Origin: Nitrospira sp.
GTDB lineage: Bacteria > Nitrospirota > Nitrospiria > Nitrospirales > Nitrospiraceae
NCBI GenBank assembly: GCA_024998685.1
Contig: JACOEH010000039.1
Span: 1 to 51,086 of the forward strand
Length of the DNA: 51,086 bases
Direction of reading: 5' to 3'
Shown here: positions 16,794-26,090 of the stretch, piece after piece
Position numbering within the stretch: position 1 is the stretch's first letter
Layout of the letters: each line of letters begins with the position of its first letter
Translations under genes and position numbers: made by a program
Notes under the pieces: model-generated
Database searches by the model: none
Seen by the model: only the letters and a program-made list of their open reading frames with translations
What the model was told of the DNA's origin: nothing

Positions 16794-18077
16794 ATGACGC
16801 CGGCAGGGGAGGACAGCATGAGACCTGCACTCGCTTGCGGGATCATCGCCGCGTTCGTCTGCGCGGGGATATCTCACTCTTGCCCAACGAGTTATGCCGC
16901 AGAACTTCACCCAAACGGATACACATTGAATCAAGTCATACAGCTTGCGCTTCAACACAACCCAAAGATGAAGGGCGCGGAAGCAGCCTTGGAACAAAGC
17001 CGGAATCAACGAGTTACGGCCGGCGCCTATCTCAATCCCACCATCACCGGGTCCATCGGCCGAGGATCGATTCGCGATCCTCGAACCGGTGTCTCCATCG
17101 CCGAACGGACTATTACGGTGGAGCAGCCGTTGGAGTGGCTGGGCAAGCGAGCGGCCAGACAGCGCGCCGCTGAGGCAGGCGTAGGGGGCGCTCTTGCCGG
17201 ATTCGATCACATAAAAGTGTCGGTCATGGCCGACGTCAAAGGCGCGTTCTTCCGATTGCTCTTTGCGCAACAGGATGCACGGCTTGCGGGAGAAAATCTG
17301 AAGACAGTCGAAGACCTCGTGAAGTTGGTGAGCGCGCGTGTGAGTACCAAGGAGGCGCCGAAATTCGAGTTGGTCAAAGCGACCGTCGAACTCCAGAAAT
17401 CCCAAAAAGATCTGGCGAGAGCGGACAATGCCCTCCTCGTCGCTCGCGCGCAACTCAATACGGTGACAGGCAAGGCCATGGGAGAATCTTTTGCCGTCCA
17501 AGGAGAATTTGAAACAGCGAGGCCCGGCCTGGAACTCCACGCACTGGTGAATCAGGCACTCGAGCGACAGCCCGCGCTTCGCCGACAGCAGAAAGCGGTC
17601 GAGCAAGCCGAATACACGATCGAGCACGAACGCGCATCGCGCATTCCGAATGTCTCCGTGATCGGCCAGTATCACCGGGAAGCCGGCGATGAATCCGTCA
17701 CGGCAGGATTCAGCGTGGCGTTGCCGGTCTGGTATCGCCGGCAGGGAGAAATCGGGACGGCGATGGGTGCTCATCGGGAAGCGCAGGCGGAGCGGGATCG
17801 AATACAGCAGGAACTGGAGCAGACCATCATCCAACATTTTCAGGACATGCAGACCGCTCAAGCGCAGATGAAGGTTTTTGAACAAGGGCTGCTGCATCAA
17901 GCTCAAGAAGCCCTCGACATCGCCCAGTTCAGTTTTCGCCATGGAGCGACCAGCCTGCTCGAAGTCATCGACGCGCAGCGTGTCTCTCGCCAGACCCTGC
18001 TCGAATATGCCCAAGCGCAAGCCGATCATTCCATCGCGCTGGCCCGATTGGAGCGGGCGGTGGGAGAATTGCCATGA
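16794..18077 (+). CDS. TolC-family outer-membrane efflux channel (CzcC-like)
   Basis: This 427-residue outer-membrane factor has a signal peptide near the start, then YTLNQVIQLALQHNPKMKGAEAAL (about 43-66) and GATSLLEVIDAQRVSRQTLLEY near 390, the hallmark TolC repeat segments. It overlaps the adaptor gene by ATGA and is the duct of the second tripartite system. Two starts are possible: 16794 (gaggtg nine bases upstream) or 16818 (ggagg five bases upstream), the latter giving the cleaner signal peptide (MRPALACGIIAAFVCAG). It is only distantly similar to the first TolC-like protein, so the operons are not recent duplicates. Confidence 0.88.
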   Translation: MTPAGEDSMRPALACGIIAAFVCAGISHSCPTSYAAELHPNGYTLNQVIQLALQHNPKMKGAEAALEQSRNQRVTAGAYLNPTITGSIGRGSIRDPRTGVSIAERTITVEQPLEWLGKRAARQRAAEAGVGGALAGFDHIKVSVMADVKGAFFRLLFAQQDARLAGENLKTVEDLVKLVSARVSTKEAPKFELVKATVELQKSQKDLARADNALLVARAQLNTVTGKAMGESFAVQGEFETARPGLELHALVNQALERQPALRRQQKAVEQAEYTIEHERASRIPNVSVIGQYHREAGDESVTAGFSVALPVWYRRQGEIGTAMGAHREAQAERDRIQQELEQTIIQHFQDMQTAQAQMKVFEQGLLHQAQEALDIAQFSFRHGATSLLEVIDAQRVSRQTLLEYAQAQADHSIALARLERAVGELP

Positions 18078-19297
18078 GCATTCACGGTGTCATGCGCATC
18101 TCGTCGGTTTCTCTCCGGATCATTCCGTTACTCTTCATCGCTACGGGCCATCCGTCGTGTCAGTCAAAGCAAGAGGATGCTCCGAAGCCGCCGCCTCCGG
18201 CGGCTTCGGCATCTCATGTGGAACTCGGTATCCTCGAATTGCCGGAAGGAAGTCCGACCCTCGCTCACCTTCAGACGGAACGAGTCGCTCTCCGACCGAT
18301 CCGGACCGCTCTCAAAGCCCAGGCCGGGAAGATTTTGGCCAATGAGAATCGATTGGCACACCTCAGCGCAAGAGTTCCGGGCCGTATCGTGGCCGTGTAT
18401 GCCGATTTGGGAGCCCGAGTGAAAGAAGGCGACCGGCTTCTCTTGCTCGATAGCCCCGCCTTTGGAGAGGCTCAACTGGAATATCGCAAAGCGCGGAATG
18501 CCCTGGCTGTGACGGGAAAGTCTCTCGAACGGGCTGAAGCGTTGTTGGACCGCGGGGCAATCGGCGCGGGTGAACATCAACGACGCGAGGCCGACTATGA
18601 GAACGCGCGTGCCGATTTGCACGAAGCGGAAGAAAAGCTGCATTTGCTCGGCATGACGGAACGGGAAATCCGGCGTCTGGCGGCCAAGACCTTGCCCCAT
18701 GCCGAAGTCGCGCAAGTTTTTCTCCGAGCGCCGTTTCGCGGTGAAGTGATTGAACGAAATGCGACGATCGGCGAAGTCGTCGATCCCAATAAGATGCTGT
18801 TCACAGTGGCGGACCTCTCGATCGTGTGGGTGCGCGCCGATTTTCCGGAACAACAGGCCGGTCGATTGAAGACCGGTCTCACCGTCGAACTGCGGGTGTC
18901 GGCCTATCCGGACACGACGTTTCGAGGGGGCATTACCTATGTCGGCGCCGTGATCGATCCGACCACAAGGACAATCATGGCACGCGCCGAGGTACCCAAC
19001 CTTGATGGTCGATTGCGCCCGGAAATGTTCGCCGAGATCACCTTGCTGACGGACGAGCAATCTGTCTTGAGCGTCCCGCGCGCGGCGGTGCAGCAGATGG
19101 GCAACCGGCAGGTTGCCTTTGTCGTGCGAGGACCGCGTCGGTTCGAACCTCGCGAGGTGACCTTCGCCCAGACCGCGACCGAGTATGTCCAGGTCATCAC
19201 AGGGCTGGCCGCCGGAGACGAAGTGGTGACACAAGGCAGTTACGCCTTGAAGTCCGAACTCCTTCGGGAGCAGATGCCGACAGGAGGCCCGCTATGA
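18074..19297 (+). CDS. RND efflux periplasmic adaptor (CzcB-like)
   Basis: This 407-residue membrane-fusion protein has a hydrophobic leader followed by a Cys (HPSCQSK near 35) that could be lipidated, then a proline run. The barrel-sandwich segment reads LSARVPGRIVAVYADLGARVKEGDRL. A helical hairpin (about 130-200) and beta-barrel (VWVRADFPEQQAGRLKTGL, then PTTRTIMARAEVPNLDGRLRPEM) follow. It lacks the Met-rich ends of the adaptor at 9272-10675, which points to a divalent metal (Zn, Co, Ni or Cd) rather than Cu(I). It overlaps its neighbours by 4 bases on both sides. Confidence 0.88.
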   Translation: MSIHGVMRISSVSLRIIPLLFIATGHPSCQSKQEDAPKPPPPAASASHVELGILELPEGSPTLAHLQTERVALRPIRTALKAQAGKILANENRLAHLSARVPGRIVAVYADLGARVKEGDRLLLLDSPAFGEAQLEYRKARNALAVTGKSLERAEALLDRGAIGAGEHQRREADYENARADLHEAEEKLHLLGMTEREIRRLAAKTLPHAEVAQVFLRAPFRGEVIERNATIGEVVDPNKMLFTVADLSIVWVRADFPEQQAGRLKTGLTVELRVSAYPDTTFRGGITYVGAVIDPTTRTIMARAEVPNLDGRLRPEMFAEITLLTDEQSVLSVPRAAVQQMGNRQVAFVVRGPRRFEPREVTFAQTATEYVQVITGLAAGDEVVTQGSYALKSELLREQMPTGGPL

Positions 19298-22200
19298 TCG
19301 AACGGCTGATCCGTACGGCCTTAGAGCAACGACTCCTCGTGTTCCTGGTTATTCTCGGACTTATTGCCGGCGGCATGGCGGCATTTCGCTATCTGCCGAT
19401 CGACGCGTTCCCCGACGTCACTTCCGTCCAAGTTCAAGTCATCACTCGAGCGCCCGCTTTAGCTCCTCCGGAAATCGAACGCTTGGTGACCTTTCCGTTG
19501 GAGATCGAGTTGACGAATTTGCCGGGCAAAACCGAACTCCGGTCGGTATCGCGATTCGGGATCTCGGTGATTACGGTCGTGTTTGAAGACAGGATGGACA
19601 TTTATTTCGCTAGACAACTCGTCTTGGAACGGATACTTCGAGCGCGATCCGTTCTTCCACAAAGCGCTGAACCAGTGCTGGGGCCGGTCAGCACGGGATT
19701 GAGTGAGGTCTTCATGTATCTCGTCGAGGGACCGACGCAGACCCTCATGGACTTGCGGACCCTACAAGATTGGGTGATCCGCCCGATGCTGCGGGCGGTG
19801 CCGGGCCTCGCGGATGTCGATACATTGGGCGGCTTCTCGAAGCAGTATGAAGTGCTCGTCGATCCTAATCGATTGACAAGCTTTGAACTCACATTGCGAC
19901 AGGTACAGGCTGCCGTAGCAGGGAATAACCAAAATGCCGGGGGCAGTTACATCGAGCAGGGCGGTGATAAGTTGGTCGTGTACGGTGTCGGGCTGGCCCG
20001 CTCTGCGGCGGATCTGGAACAGATCGTGGTGGCGGCGCACAAGGGCACACCGATTTATCTGCGGGATGTCGCGAAGGTGCGCCAAGGCACCGCGATTCGG
20101 TTAGGTGGCGTCACACGTGACGGGAAGGGGGAGGTACTCGAAGGCATTGCCGTCATGCTCCGAGGTGGCAATAGCCGGGAAATTGTCTTGGGAGTGAAAG
20201 ATGCGGTCGAGTTGGTCAACCGGGTATTGCCGGCCGGTGTCACGCTATCGCCGTTCTATGACCGCATTGAACTGATTGCTCGAGCGCTTACAACGGTCGA
20301 GCGTGCCCTGTTGGAGGGTGCCACGGTCGTGATACTCGTCTTGTATCTGTTCTTGAGAAATCTTCGTGGCGCGCTTGTCGTGGCTCTGACCTTGCCTCTG
20401 GCCACGTTGGCCACGTTCATCATCATGCAGCAGGTCGGCTTGTCGGCGAATCTGATGTCCTTGGGCGGTTTGGCCATCTCGCTGGGAATGATCGTCGATG
20501 CGGCCATCGTGCAGGTGGAGAACGTGGAGCGTCACTTGCGTGAGCAGTCAGAAGGCCCGGTTCCTCTGAACACCGTATCGGAACGGCTGCCTGTGGTTTT
20601 ACGCGCCGTCCTGGAAGTGCGGCGGCCGAGCCTGTTCGGGGAATTGATCATTGCGCTGACCTTTGTACCGCTCCTGACGTTACAAGGCATGGAAGGCAAG
20701 ATGTTCGTTCCGCTGGCCCTGACGGTGGTCATCGCGCTCCTCAGTTCGTTAGTGCTCTCGATGACGGTGGTACCGGTGCTGGCGGCCGTGCTTATGAAAC
20801 CTCATGCCGCGCAGGAGGGCGGGCCTGTGTTGGCGCGCGGGCGGCGGCTGTATCGCCGGATGTTGGAGGCAGCCGTCGGCAGAACTCGACTGGTCGTCTT
20901 CGTGGCGGCCGGCGTGCTCGTCGGCGGGGCAGCTCTGGTCCCGTTCATCGGTCGGGAATTCGTGCCGATCATGGACGAAGGATCGATCGTGGTGAATTTG
21001 GTGCGCCTTCCGAGCATCGGCCTCAGTGAGTCGCTGAAAATTGCGGGGGAAGTCGAACGGTTATTGTTGGATATACCGGACGTGCGCTCCGTGATTTCGC
21101 GCACGGGAGCCAATGAATTGGGGACGGATCCAATGGGGATGGAACTCAGCGATATGTATATCTTGCTCAAGCCGGAGTCCGCGTGGCAGGCGCAATCCAA
21201 AATCGAGATCGAGGAACAGGTCCGCCGGCGGCTGGAGCAAGTGCCCGGCATCGCGTTCGGGTTGTCCCAACCGATCGCCATGCGCGTCGATGAATTGGTC
21301 TCGGGAGTCCGATCTCAGGTCGCCGTCAAGCTGTTCGGCGATGACCTCGAGACATTGCGGATGAAGGCGGATGAGATCGCCAGGGTTCTGCGGCAGGTGC
21401 GCGGCATGTCCGATCTACGAGTCGAGCAGGTGTCTGGCCTGTATTATCTGAAGATCGACATCGACCGTGCCAGGATTGCGCGATATGGGATCAACGTCAC
21501 GGAGATCACGGAAGTGATCGAAGCCGTCGGTGTCGGCATTGCCGCCGGAGAGGTGTTCGAAGGACAGTGGCGTTTTCCGATCATGGTGCGGTTTCCCGAC
21601 GATCGGCGGACCGATGTGGAGACGATTGCGGCCTTGTGGGTAACGGCCCCGGACGGCTCACGAATTCCTCTTCGTGAGCTGGCCGACATTCGAATCGTGG
21701 AGGGACCGGCGCAAATCAGCCGGGAACATGCAAGCCGCCGGATCGTGATCGAAGCGAATGTGGTTGGGCGCGATCTGGTCGGTGCAGTAGAGGAGGCTCA
21801 AACAGGAGTTGCACGTCTGGTGCAGCTTCCGCCGGGCTATTATTTGACTTGGGGCGGCCAATTCGAAAATCAGCAGAAGGCCATGGCACGTCTGGCTGTG
21901 GTCGTGCCGCTGGTCATCGGCTTGATCTTCTTGTTGCTCTATTTCACGTTTGGAACCCTGCGACACGCGGCGCTCATTCTCCTCGCGATTCCGTTCGCCA
22001 TGGTCGGCGGTCTCGTGGCGCTGCTGGTTGGTGGGCTGTATTTATCGGTCCCGGCGTCCGTCGGCTTCATCGCCTTGTTCGGTGTGGCGGTGCTCAATGG
22101 GGTCGTGAAGATTGCCTACATCACTCAGCTGCGGGAACAGGGGATGCCGTTGGACGAGGCGGTGTTGACCGGCATGGTCTTGCGACTCCGCCCGATATTG

Positions 22201-22437
22201 ATGACTGCCTGTGTGGCGGCACTTGGACTGACTCCGTTACTCTTCGCGAGCGGGCCGGGCTCTGAGGTCCAGCGACCGCTGGCGACAGTCGTGATCGGCG
22301 GACTGATTTCGTCGACCGCGTTGACCCTGGTGGTGTTGCCGGTGCTCTATCGGTGGATGGAGCGGCGGATTGTTCAACGGTGCGAAGCTGATTGCCAAAG
22401 GCTCGCCTCGCGGCCTGTCATGGAAACGAGACCATAG
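19294..22437 (+). CDS. czcA: Heavy-metal efflux RND pump, CzcA-like
   Basis: This 1047-residue HME-RND inner-membrane antiporter has a signature start (LPIDAFPDVTSVQVQVITRAPALAPPEIERLVTFPLE). The proton-relay helix reads SLGMIVDAAIVQVENVERHL (about 397-416). Two porter halves and a C-terminal helix block complete it. The relay helix differs from the CusA-like pump of the first operon (GAMVDAAIVMVENAHKRLE), suggesting a different metal. It is coupled by ATGA overlap to the adaptor gene. Substrate is inferred only to family level: divalent cation efflux. Confidence 0.92.
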   Translation: MIERLIRTALEQRLLVFLVILGLIAGGMAAFRYLPIDAFPDVTSVQVQVITRAPALAPPEIERLVTFPLEIELTNLPGKTELRSVSRFGISVITVVFEDRMDIYFARQLVLERILRARSVLPQSAEPVLGPVSTGLSEVFMYLVEGPTQTLMDLRTLQDWVIRPMLRAVPGLADVDTLGGFSKQYEVLVDPNRLTSFELTLRQVQAAVAGNNQNAGGSYIEQGGDKLVVYGVGLARSAADLEQIVVAAHKGTPIYLRDVAKVRQGTAIRLGGVTRDGKGEVLEGIAVMLRGGNSREIVLGVKDAVELVNRVLPAGVTLSPFYDRIELIARALTTVERALLEGATVVILVLYLFLRNLRGALVVALTLPLATLATFIIMQQVGLSANLMSLGGLAISLGMIVDAAIVQVENVERHLREQSEGPVPLNTVSERLPVVLRAVLEVRRPSLFGELIIALTFVPLLTLQGMEGKMFVPLALTVVIALLSSLVLSMTVVPVLAAVLMKPHAAQEGGPVLARGRRLYRRMLEAAVGRTRLVVFVAAGVLVGGAALVPFIGREFVPIMDEGSIVVNLVRLPSIGLSESLKIAGEVERLLLDIPDVRSVISRTGANELGTDPMGMELSDMYILLKPESAWQAQSKIEIEEQVRRRLEQVPGIAFGLSQPIAMRVDELVSGVRSQVAVKLFGDDLETLRMKADEIARVLRQVRGMSDLRVEQVSGLYYLKIDIDRARIARYGINVTEITEVIEAVGVGIAAGEVFEGQWRFPIMVRFPDDRRTDVETIAALWVTAPDGSRIPLRELADIRIVEGPAQISREHASRRIVIEANVVGRDLVGAVEEAQTGVARLVQLPPGYYLTWGGQFENQQKAMARLAVVVPLVIGLIFLLLYFTFGTLRHAALILLAIPFAMVGGLVALLVGGLYLSVPASVGFIALFGVAVLNGVVKIAYITQLREQGMPLDEAVLTGMVLRLRPILMTACVAALGLTPLLFASGPGSEVQRPLATVVIGGLISSTALTLVVLPVLYRWMERRIVQRCEADCQRLASRPVMETRP

Positions 22438-22689
22438 TGGAAGCGCCTTATGAGCTCGATACGACCGCGCCACGTGCTTAAGGGCCAGGATCACTCACCC
22501 AGTCGGCGGCTCATTCCCGTTGCTCTATTGCTTCCCCTCCGCTGTTCGATGCCGTGGTGGCGGCGAAAGCTCGCATTGTGTCGAGGCGTTGCCGGCTCCG
22601 GTGACCTCAGCGGTCTTCGCGGCCGATACTCAAAGGGCCGGTCGCCGTTCGCAGGCAGCCTGTTTCCGTTTCTATCGCTTCGCGACCGA

Positions 22690-25600
22690 TCAGCATTTGA
22701 TCGCCAACCTTCGAATCCGCCGCTGATTGTTCTCTTCAACGTACACTGACAGCAGTAAACAGTCTCGACAAGCCCGCAAGGCGATTTTCTCAATCTCGCA
22801 TTCTCGTGACTGGAATGTATGCAGTACGCCGCATTCATTCAATACAAACGCTTCGAAGCGACCGAAACAATCATAGATAATCTCGACCACCTTCCCAGTA
22901 TGCACGACCACGTCCTTGACGCCGGTGGGCCCCGGAGCCCCATTGGGCGACGGGGGAATTGCGTTGGGGTTGCCGCCAAGCCCCGCGATCCGAGCCGATA
23001 CATATTCGATATAGCGCTTGAGCACGAGATGCCAGCGGTTGGCCGGCGACATGGATTGTAGACGCCACCTCATCACGGCTAGCGCGTCTTCATCTGGACG
23101 TAGCATGATTTGCGGAGTCGTGACGGGAATTTTCACTTGGAAGGTACCGGTCACGTAGCGCCAGTTTCGCATCGGTGGAACGGGGCGAGGTTCTTTGGGC
23201 TCCTCGATCGGCCCGGATTCAGTACCGCGTTTGTCCAGCGAGAGTTCAAGTAGTGGATTGACCGCCGGCTCGCGTCCGGCGGGGATAGGATCCTGTTTGA
23301 ACCGCCGCGTCGAAATGCGCCGCACGATAATGTTGAACTCTTGCCCGATCGACACTGTTTGAGGCAAGTCCACTGTCAACAGTCCGGCGATGTTCTCGAT
23401 ATTCCCCGGCGGTATTGGAATATAGCTCACACCGTTCGTCACTTGGCAATCAATCGTATTGCTGTCGCCGGCGGAAAGGAGGTGCGCGCCGTACAAACGA
23501 CCGGCCAAACTTAAAACTTTAGCGGTATTGATCTGCGGCCAGTAGATGTGGGCGACGGCTCCTGCTGGAGTGCGGCCCCAATCAATCATGAGCTCGTCGG
23601 GATAATCAAGCAAGGCTCCGGCACGGGATGCGATGGCCGGAGCAGGCCGCAAGTCGAAGGTTTGTGGTATGCGGTGGGTGTCCGCCGGACCCGGATTATC
23701 GGAAAAGGTCAACTGTAAATTACGTTGCGCGAGCTTATCGGATCTTTCAGGTCCGGCTACGATGCCATTGGCACTGATGATAGGTGCATCATCATAGGCG
23801 ATTTCGGCGACGAGACAATGATGCGTGCCCGCCAACAATGCCTGTACTTGCGCACCATTCACCACATTCCCTGGGTCATATACATTCAGGAAGCACCCGA
23901 AGTATGCATAGGCCTTATCGCCTGAGACGATCGCAATGGTCTGGTTGTTGATCCCATCGATTCCGTATTCGGGATTATTCGGATCGCTGAGATTCGGGCT
24001 ATTGCCCATGGCGAAAAACGGAATTGTATGGGCGTCGGGCGCGGGCAGCGGCCAGTGCGGATGCCCGCCATCCTGATGACTCAGGTAGGTGGAACCAGGA
24101 TCGAAGCCGGTATCCGCTGTCTGTGTCGACCAGAGCCGGAAAAAGACCTTGACATGCTGAGCCTGGCCGGCCGGGCCTGCGGTACCGCGCAAGCGGACGC
24201 GCGCGACGGCGAAATTGTAGTTGCTGTGGAATTGAGGCGGGAAACCGGCAAGCGTGAATCGAGATACGGAGGAATCGGCCGTGAGGGATCCCGCCTGGTC
24301 GGGGATGACGCCCGAAGCGAACGGATCGTTGGTGCCGTCGGTAAAATGGTTCGCGGGGTTGTTGAGAAATGCAAGCAGACCCTGGATGTAGTTGTATGCG
24401 CCGGAGAAACTATCGGAAGAAAAGGCGGGCGCGCCCGGAACGGGTGTATTGTTCAGGCTTGGCGATGCCGTGAATACCCGTAAATCTTGGCTCAGCCAGA
24501 AGACATTGTTCTGCGTGGTGTCCATATTCGTGTAGTAGGGATCGGCGCCGGAGATCAACTCGAACTCGGTGAGTGCCGATGCGCCCAACAGTGGAGCCCC
24601 GCCCACATTGATCACTGCGGTGAGCGGTTCCTGAAGGGGGGCGTTGCCGGGGGCCGGGAATGAACCTAATGTGGCGTTCGTAAAACCGATGTCGAAAGGG
24701 AACCGGATACGCTGCGGAATTTTAGTGTCGGACGTCTCGAAACTAACGCCGGAACCGTCGGCCGAGAGCCCGATGCCGGGGAGGTTGGCAAACGGACCGA
24801 CGAACGTCGGCGTGATTATGCCAAGGCTATTGAACTTGTTTTTGTTGAAACCTTCCAGTACAAGCCAGTAGGCATTCGGGAACGTGCCGTTGCTCGCCGA
24901 ACTGATCACGTCCGTCACTTCATCTCGACCGAACGTGCTCTTATCCACCCAGAACGAGAGAATGCCCAGCGGGAAAGGATTGTCAGGATTGGCTCCGCCA
25001 ATGGTCGTTGTGCCAGGGTATGCCGTGTCGAGTAGTTGCTTGAAAAAGGGAAAGGGATCGCTTCCATCACCGGTGACGTTTGCATAAACGCCGGCCAATT
25101 CCGAGGCGGCTGCGGCGACGATCTGATTAATCGTGAAGCCAAGTTGGGTGAAGAGGTAGTAGATAAAAAGAATAGAGCAACCGGTCTTTGCGTCTATCCC
25201 ATGATCGCCCGTATCTATGTGATTGACGAAATCCTGTCTCGGGCTATTCATCCAGCCGTTGGCCAAACCAAAACCCGGCATGGCAGGTGGTTGACCGATG
25301 GATACGAGGAACTGGGAGGCAAGGAATCGGGAAAGTCCCTCTCCTGCGCTTCCTTCATTGCTGCCGTCAGGGGCAAACCAGCCTCTGTTCTGGGCGAGCA
25401 TGAACATTTCCGTCACCTCGGATACCAGCAAATATCGGCACAAGATGGCATTAGATGCGTTACCCGGCTTCAGCGTAATCGGAGGACCCCAACCGGCGCT
25501 GGCATAGGGGCCTGGTACGACGTTAACTGCGATGGGAGTGGATACAGTCAAGGCGATATTGCCGAACCAGCCGGACATGAGATTGAAGTCGTTCTCACAC

Positions 25601-25725
25601 GCGGCCATCATGGCATTTGTCCTCGCCGGTTCCGGCCCTCCGGCTCCAGCAAGAGAATCATCGTATTGGAATTGATAGTGGGTGGTCGTTCCGCCATTCG
25701 TGAGGCCGGTCGTTGTGAGTGCCAT
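22690..25725 (-). CDS. Unrecognised 1011-residue protein next to a sedolisin protease
   Basis: I do not recognise this family. The protein has no clear signal peptide or membrane helix. The N-terminal third (about 40-290) is mixed helical and contains VSEVTEMFMLAQNRGWF followed by GSAGEGLSRFL (about 101-135). This spacing recalls the helix and downstream Glu of zinc peptidases, but the HExxH histidines are absent. The middle (about 290-760) is Gly/Pro/Asn-rich and beta-looking. The C-terminal part (about 760-1011) has a beta-rich segment, then MLRPDEDALAVMRWRLQSM and a Cys-containing end (ECEIEKIALRACRDCLLL). The start at 25725 is preferred over 25767 because gaggga precedes it. It lies downstream of an S53 protease gene on the same strand. 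Confidence 0.75.
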   Translation of the reverse strand: MALTTTGLTNGGTTTHYQFQYDDSLAGAGGPEPARTNAMMAACENDFNLMSGWFGNIALTVSTPIAVNVVPGPYASAGWGPPITLKPGNASNAILCRYLLVSEVTEMFMLAQNRGWFAPDGSNEGSAGEGLSRFLASQFLVSIGQPPAMPGFGLANGWMNSPRQDFVNHIDTGDHGIDAKTGCSILFIYYLFTQLGFTINQIVAAAASELAGVYANVTGDGSDPFPFFKQLLDTAYPGTTTIGGANPDNPFPLGILSFWVDKSTFGRDEVTDVISSASNGTFPNAYWLVLEGFNKNKFNSLGIITPTFVGPFANLPGIGLSADGSGVSFETSDTKIPQRIRFPFDIGFTNATLGSFPAPGNAPLQEPLTAVINVGGAPLLGASALTEFELISGADPYYTNMDTTQNNVFWLSQDLRVFTASPSLNNTPVPGAPAFSSDSFSGAYNYIQGLLAFLNNPANHFTDGTNDPFASGVIPDQAGSLTADSSVSRFTLAGFPPQFHSNYNFAVARVRLRGTAGPAGQAQHVKVFFRLWSTQTADTGFDPGSTYLSHQDGGHPHWPLPAPDAHTIPFFAMGNSPNLSDPNNPEYGIDGINNQTIAIVSGDKAYAYFGCFLNVYDPGNVVNGAQVQALLAGTHHCLVAEIAYDDAPIISANGIVAGPERSDKLAQRNLQLTFSDNPGPADTHRIPQTFDLRPAPAIASRAGALLDYPDELMIDWGRTPAGAVAHIYWPQINTAKVLSLAGRLYGAHLLSAGDSNTIDCQVTNGVSYIPIPPGNIENIAGLLTVDLPQTVSIGQEFNIIVRRISTRRFKQDPIPAGREPAVNPLLELSLDKRGTESGPIEEPKEPRPVPPMRNWRYVTGTFQVKIPVTTPQIMLRPDEDALAVMRWRLQSMSPANRWHLVLKRYIEYVSARIAGLGGNPNAIPPSPNGAPGPTGVKDVVVHTGKVVEIIYDCFGRFEAFVLNECGVLHTFQSRECEIEKIALRACRDCLLLSVYVEENNQRRIRRLAIKC

Positions 25726-25853
25726 TGACTTATCCCTCTCTTCCGGGTTTGTGTCTATCCGCCACACTCAGTCGTATTTGCAAGTAGTCTTCTTGCGAAA
25801 ATCGACGCACGACGTCCCTCCGTTGATCGTGCACAAGGGAACGCTATGTGAGC

Positions 25854-26090
25854 TTATTCCAGCCGCTCCATGGACCGGCGTGCGGCACGGTCGCCAGACA
25901 TTGTAGAGAGCGCCGTCGCCGCCGATGCTGAACACAGACGTCCGTCCGAATTGATCGTTGACGCATTTTGTGAGACGTCGATTCGAGGGAAGCGCACCGG
26001 CTTTGCGCGGCGAGAAGGGTCGATAAATTCTGTGCTCGCGCCGCGCTGAGCTGGGTCGGGCGCCTGGTCAGGCTCCGTCCTCATGATCAC
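25854..26090 (-). CDS. Possible small protein coupled to the S53 protease gene
   Basis: This is a 78-residue frame starting with GTG at 26090 that overlaps the protease stop codon by 4 bases (GTGA), or with ATG at 26084. It has no recognisable domain, signal peptide or membrane segment; composition is Arg/Ser/Ala-rich. Only the overlap and the lack of another explanation for the 360-base gap between the protease and the large downstream gene support it. It could equally be non-coding leader for the 1011-residue protein gene. Confidence 0.3.
   Translation of the reverse strand: MIMRTEPDQAPDPAQRGASTEFIDPSRRAKPVRFPRIDVSQNASTINSDGRLCSASAATALSTMSGDRAARRSMERLE

Noticed and set aside
22450-22749. 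Possible small gene after the CzcA-like pump
   Set aside because: Arg/Ser/Pro-rich frame with no signal, and it overlaps the 3-prime end of the large minus-strand gene.
22990-25725. Metallopeptidase assignment for the 1011-residue protein
   Set aside because: The helix resembles a zincin, but the HExxH histidines are missing, so no catalytic claim can be made.
25036-25728. 230-residue plus-strand frame
   Set aside because: Lies entirely opposite the 1011-residue gene and shows no recognisable sequence.
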